From JBBECJ01 sp963763325 (lineage in GTDB: Bacteria > Chloroflexota > Chloroflexia > Thermomicrobiales > CFX8), in NCBI GenBank assembly GCA_963763325.1, contig CAVXOL010000025.1:1-64000 (forward strand): 64,000 nucleotides of DNA, in the 5' to 3' direction. A program made the position numbers and the translations under genes. A model generated the notes under the pieces. The model did no database searches and was not told the DNA's origin. It worked only from the letters and a program-made list of their open reading frames with translations. Of the stretch, positions 62,493 to 64,000 are shown one piece after another. Numbering within the stretch: position 1 is the first letter of the stretch; every line of letters begins with the position of its first letter.

Positions 62493-63628
62493 CCATCCAA
62501 CCCGACGAGCGTGGTAACCGGGACCTCAAATCCTTCATCGTCAAGCCTCTGAAGCATACCCTCGACCAGCCCGAACGGTCCGGCCAGCATCATATCGCCA
62601 TGTGGGACAGCGGAATGATAGCCAAGCGGTGCGGCTACACGCCGGTTCGGGCCAGTGATCGCGACGAACGGGAATCTGCCCGCGTCACGATAGCTGGGAT
62701 CGAAGGCGGCGCCATGGCCACCATTGGCCGTCACTTCCTCGTGCGTCAGTCTGCCGGATTGCAGACGCTCTACGAGGTGCGACAGCACGTCCGGGGTAAT
62801 TCCTCCAGTGTGGTGCTCGAAGAGGCCGAAGATGCGTCTACCGCGCATCGCGACTCCGAAGGTGTGCATGTTGCCGATGTTAACGAGGATCGCTCCCTCA
62901 TTGTCAGCAGCCGCAGCGACTACAGGATCCCCGAGCACGCCAAGCACAGCTGCTGCACCGGTGTCCATGACAACCGCACCAGGCATGTCGTCAACGATCG
63001 CGCGCATACGGATCATGTAATCGGGAGGATCACGATAGACCATGCTCGCGATCTCGCCGCCGTCTGCAAGCAGGGATTGCAGAAACTCGTACCGGAACTC
63101 GCGCCCACCAGCACCTGGCAGGTAACCATGATCCTGCGCGGCAATTGCGAACAGCGACGGCATTTCAACACCAAACCGATCAAGCGTACTTGCGAGGGCA
63201 GCGAGGTCGATATCCCGCATCCAGACGATGTCGGAACCGGGAGGCGGCGTGTCGCTCAGGACGACTCCCATTCGCCGGACTCGATCGAGGTCGTTGTGCA
63301 GCGAGCGTGCCGCCACAGAGGATGCGCTGACGAACAGTCCGGCCGAAATGTGGTCCTCGACAGCCGACGAGGACGCACCGCCGCCCATAACCGAACCGGT
63401 GAGATGGATCGGCCTCCCCGCCGCCGTCGCCCTGCGAATCTGCCTGCCGACGACCTGGGTCTGAGATGGCAGGATGAGCTTGACACAGTTCTCTATCGGA
63501 CGATCGCTCTCGTAGACCAGAATGTCCTGCGTTCCCGCACCGACATCGACCGCCAGGATTCGGATCGGGTCAAGCCGGCTGCCGGATGTCGGTGTTGCTA
63601 CGGGAACGACGGGTGAAGCAGAAGCCAT
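62489..63628 (-). CDS. DUF1786 family protein
   Basis: 379 aa from the ATG at 63628. RILAVDVGAGTQDILVYE is an actin-like/ASKHA phosphate-binding opening, VMDTGAAAVLGVLGDP and ILVNIGNMHTFGVAM the second, and GLFEHHTGGITPDVLSHLV follows. Family of unknown function, seen beside radical enzymes in some genomes. No such neighbour here. Confidence 0.8.
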   Translation of the reverse strand: MASASPVVPVATPTSGSRLDPIRILAVDVGAGTQDILVYESDRPIENCVKLILPSQTQVVGRQIRRATAAGRPIHLTGSVMGGGASSSAVEDHISAGLFVSASSVAARSLHNDLDRVRRMGVVLSDTPPPGSDIVWMRDIDLAALASTLDRFGVEMPSLFAIAAQDHGYLPGAGGREFRYEFLQSLLADGGEIASMVYRDPPDYMIRMRAIVDDMPGAVVMDTGAAAVLGVLGDPVVAAAADNEGAILVNIGNMHTFGVAMRGRRIFGLFEHHTGGITPDVLSHLVERLQSGRLTHEEVTANGGHGAAFDPSYRDAGRFPFVAITGPNRRVAAPLGYHSAVPHGDMMLAGPFGLVEGMLQRLDDEGFEVPVTTLVGLDG

Positions 63629-63714
63629 GGTCCGCAACTCGATTCGCTAGTGACGAGCATTCACGGTTCGCTGTGGTGAGTATTGCACCGCGTCAGAACG
63701 GCGATCGATATCAA

Positions 63715-64000
63715 TCAGGACAGCCATCGTAGCCAGACTGGCTCCGGGTTCAGACGAGTAACGTAACGATCGACACTATCGCAGGCAGGGCCGTCGTCGT
63801 CGGCATTCGCCAGCTCTATAAGTACGACTTGTGGACGGGTACGAAACCTCCACGGTAGCTTCGAGACACCGAGTCCATGTGAGACGACGACGACGGTACC
63901 TCGCAGCCAGTGAACGCCACGATGGAAGTCTGGATCAGGTCGCGCAGGTGATCCGCGCATCCGTCGGGCCAGTGTCGCAAACGGCACACGTCCGTCAGGA
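63715..64000 (-). CDS. hypothetical protein, partial (5' end outside window)
   Basis: Frame open to the edge. The visible C-terminal part reads FATLARRMRGSPARPDPDFH, VHWLRGTVVVVSHGLGVSKL, PWRFRTRPQVVLIELANADD. No family can be assigned. Confidence 0.5.
   Translation of the reverse strand, partial: PDGRVPFATLARRMRGSPARPDPDFHRGVHWLRGTVVVVSHGLGVSKLPWRFRTRPQVVLIELANADDDGPACDSVDRYVTRLNPEPVWLRWLS

Noticed and set aside
1..64000. tRNA, rRNA or CRISPR
   Set aside because: I found no cloverleaf with T-loop consensus, no rRNA-like stretch, and no regularly spaced direct repeats.

Overview
The window is GC-rich bacterial chromosome with dense, mostly ordinary housekeeping and catabolic genes. The gene content and protein style (fused AroK-AroB, creatininase-family and DUF1786 proteins, SWIM mini-protein, CHAD/CYTH/Ppk1 neighbourhood, GH15 plus GDE plus GT4 sugar cluster) suggest a Chloroflexota bacterium, probably near Thermomicrobia/Sphaerobacterales. 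This is inference from gene content, not from a marker gene. I saw no rRNA, tRNA or CRISPR array.

Layout. 1-1.2 kb: a vWA (TerY-like) gene followed by a PP2C-like phosphatase read in broken frames. 1.7-7.5 kb: minus-strand alpha-glucan cluster (amylo-alpha-1,6-glucosidase, SCP2-like protein, GT4 glycosyltransferase, GH15 enzyme). 8.0-8.6 kb: small heat-shock protein with a textbook promoter. 8.7-24.1 kb: an accessory region rich in short orphan genes (secreted, lipoprotein, small membrane, zinc-ribbon, PRC-barrel-like, PH-like), two dispersed decayed repeat families, several long hairpins, and an intact IS1380-type insertion sequence. 24.1-26.1 kb: SAM hydrolase (DUF62) and a MobA-type nucleotidyltransferase. 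26.1-27.9 kb: a leader peptide with terminator ahead of a SWIM-domain protein, then a creatininase-family gene. 27.9-34.2 kb: nucleotide-sugar epimerase, the SAM cycle set metK-ahcY-PfkB kinase, and aroKB. 34.5-39.7 kb: a sigma54-type response regulator, DUF697-like protein, WYL regulator and small membrane proteins. 39.8-43.7 kb: 4-hydroxyphenylacetate operon hpaG-hpaB-hpaC-hpaD. 44-48.5 kb: glycosyltransferase, RidA, unknown 409-aa protein, CBS/zinc-ribbon protein, CitE-like lyase.

48.6-57.6 kb is the most interesting part. A minus-strand run of overlapping genes (metallophosphoesterase, two thymidylate-kinase-like proteins whose Walker A lysine is arginine, coiled-coil protein, CHAD, second metallophosphoesterase, CYTH, then two-subunit class I fumarase) is divergent from ppk1. 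It looks like a polyphosphate-centred module with two unusual P-loop proteins of unknown substrate. 57.6-64 kb: an AtzG-like small protein with an amidase, AlkX/YcaQ-type DNA glycosylase, membrane zinc peptidase, polyprenyl synthetase, DUF1786 protein and a partial gene.

At least 12 single-base frame breaks occur across the window, including in metK, normally essential. Many are therefore probably sequence errors, and broken genes here should not be taken as real pseudogenes without read support.
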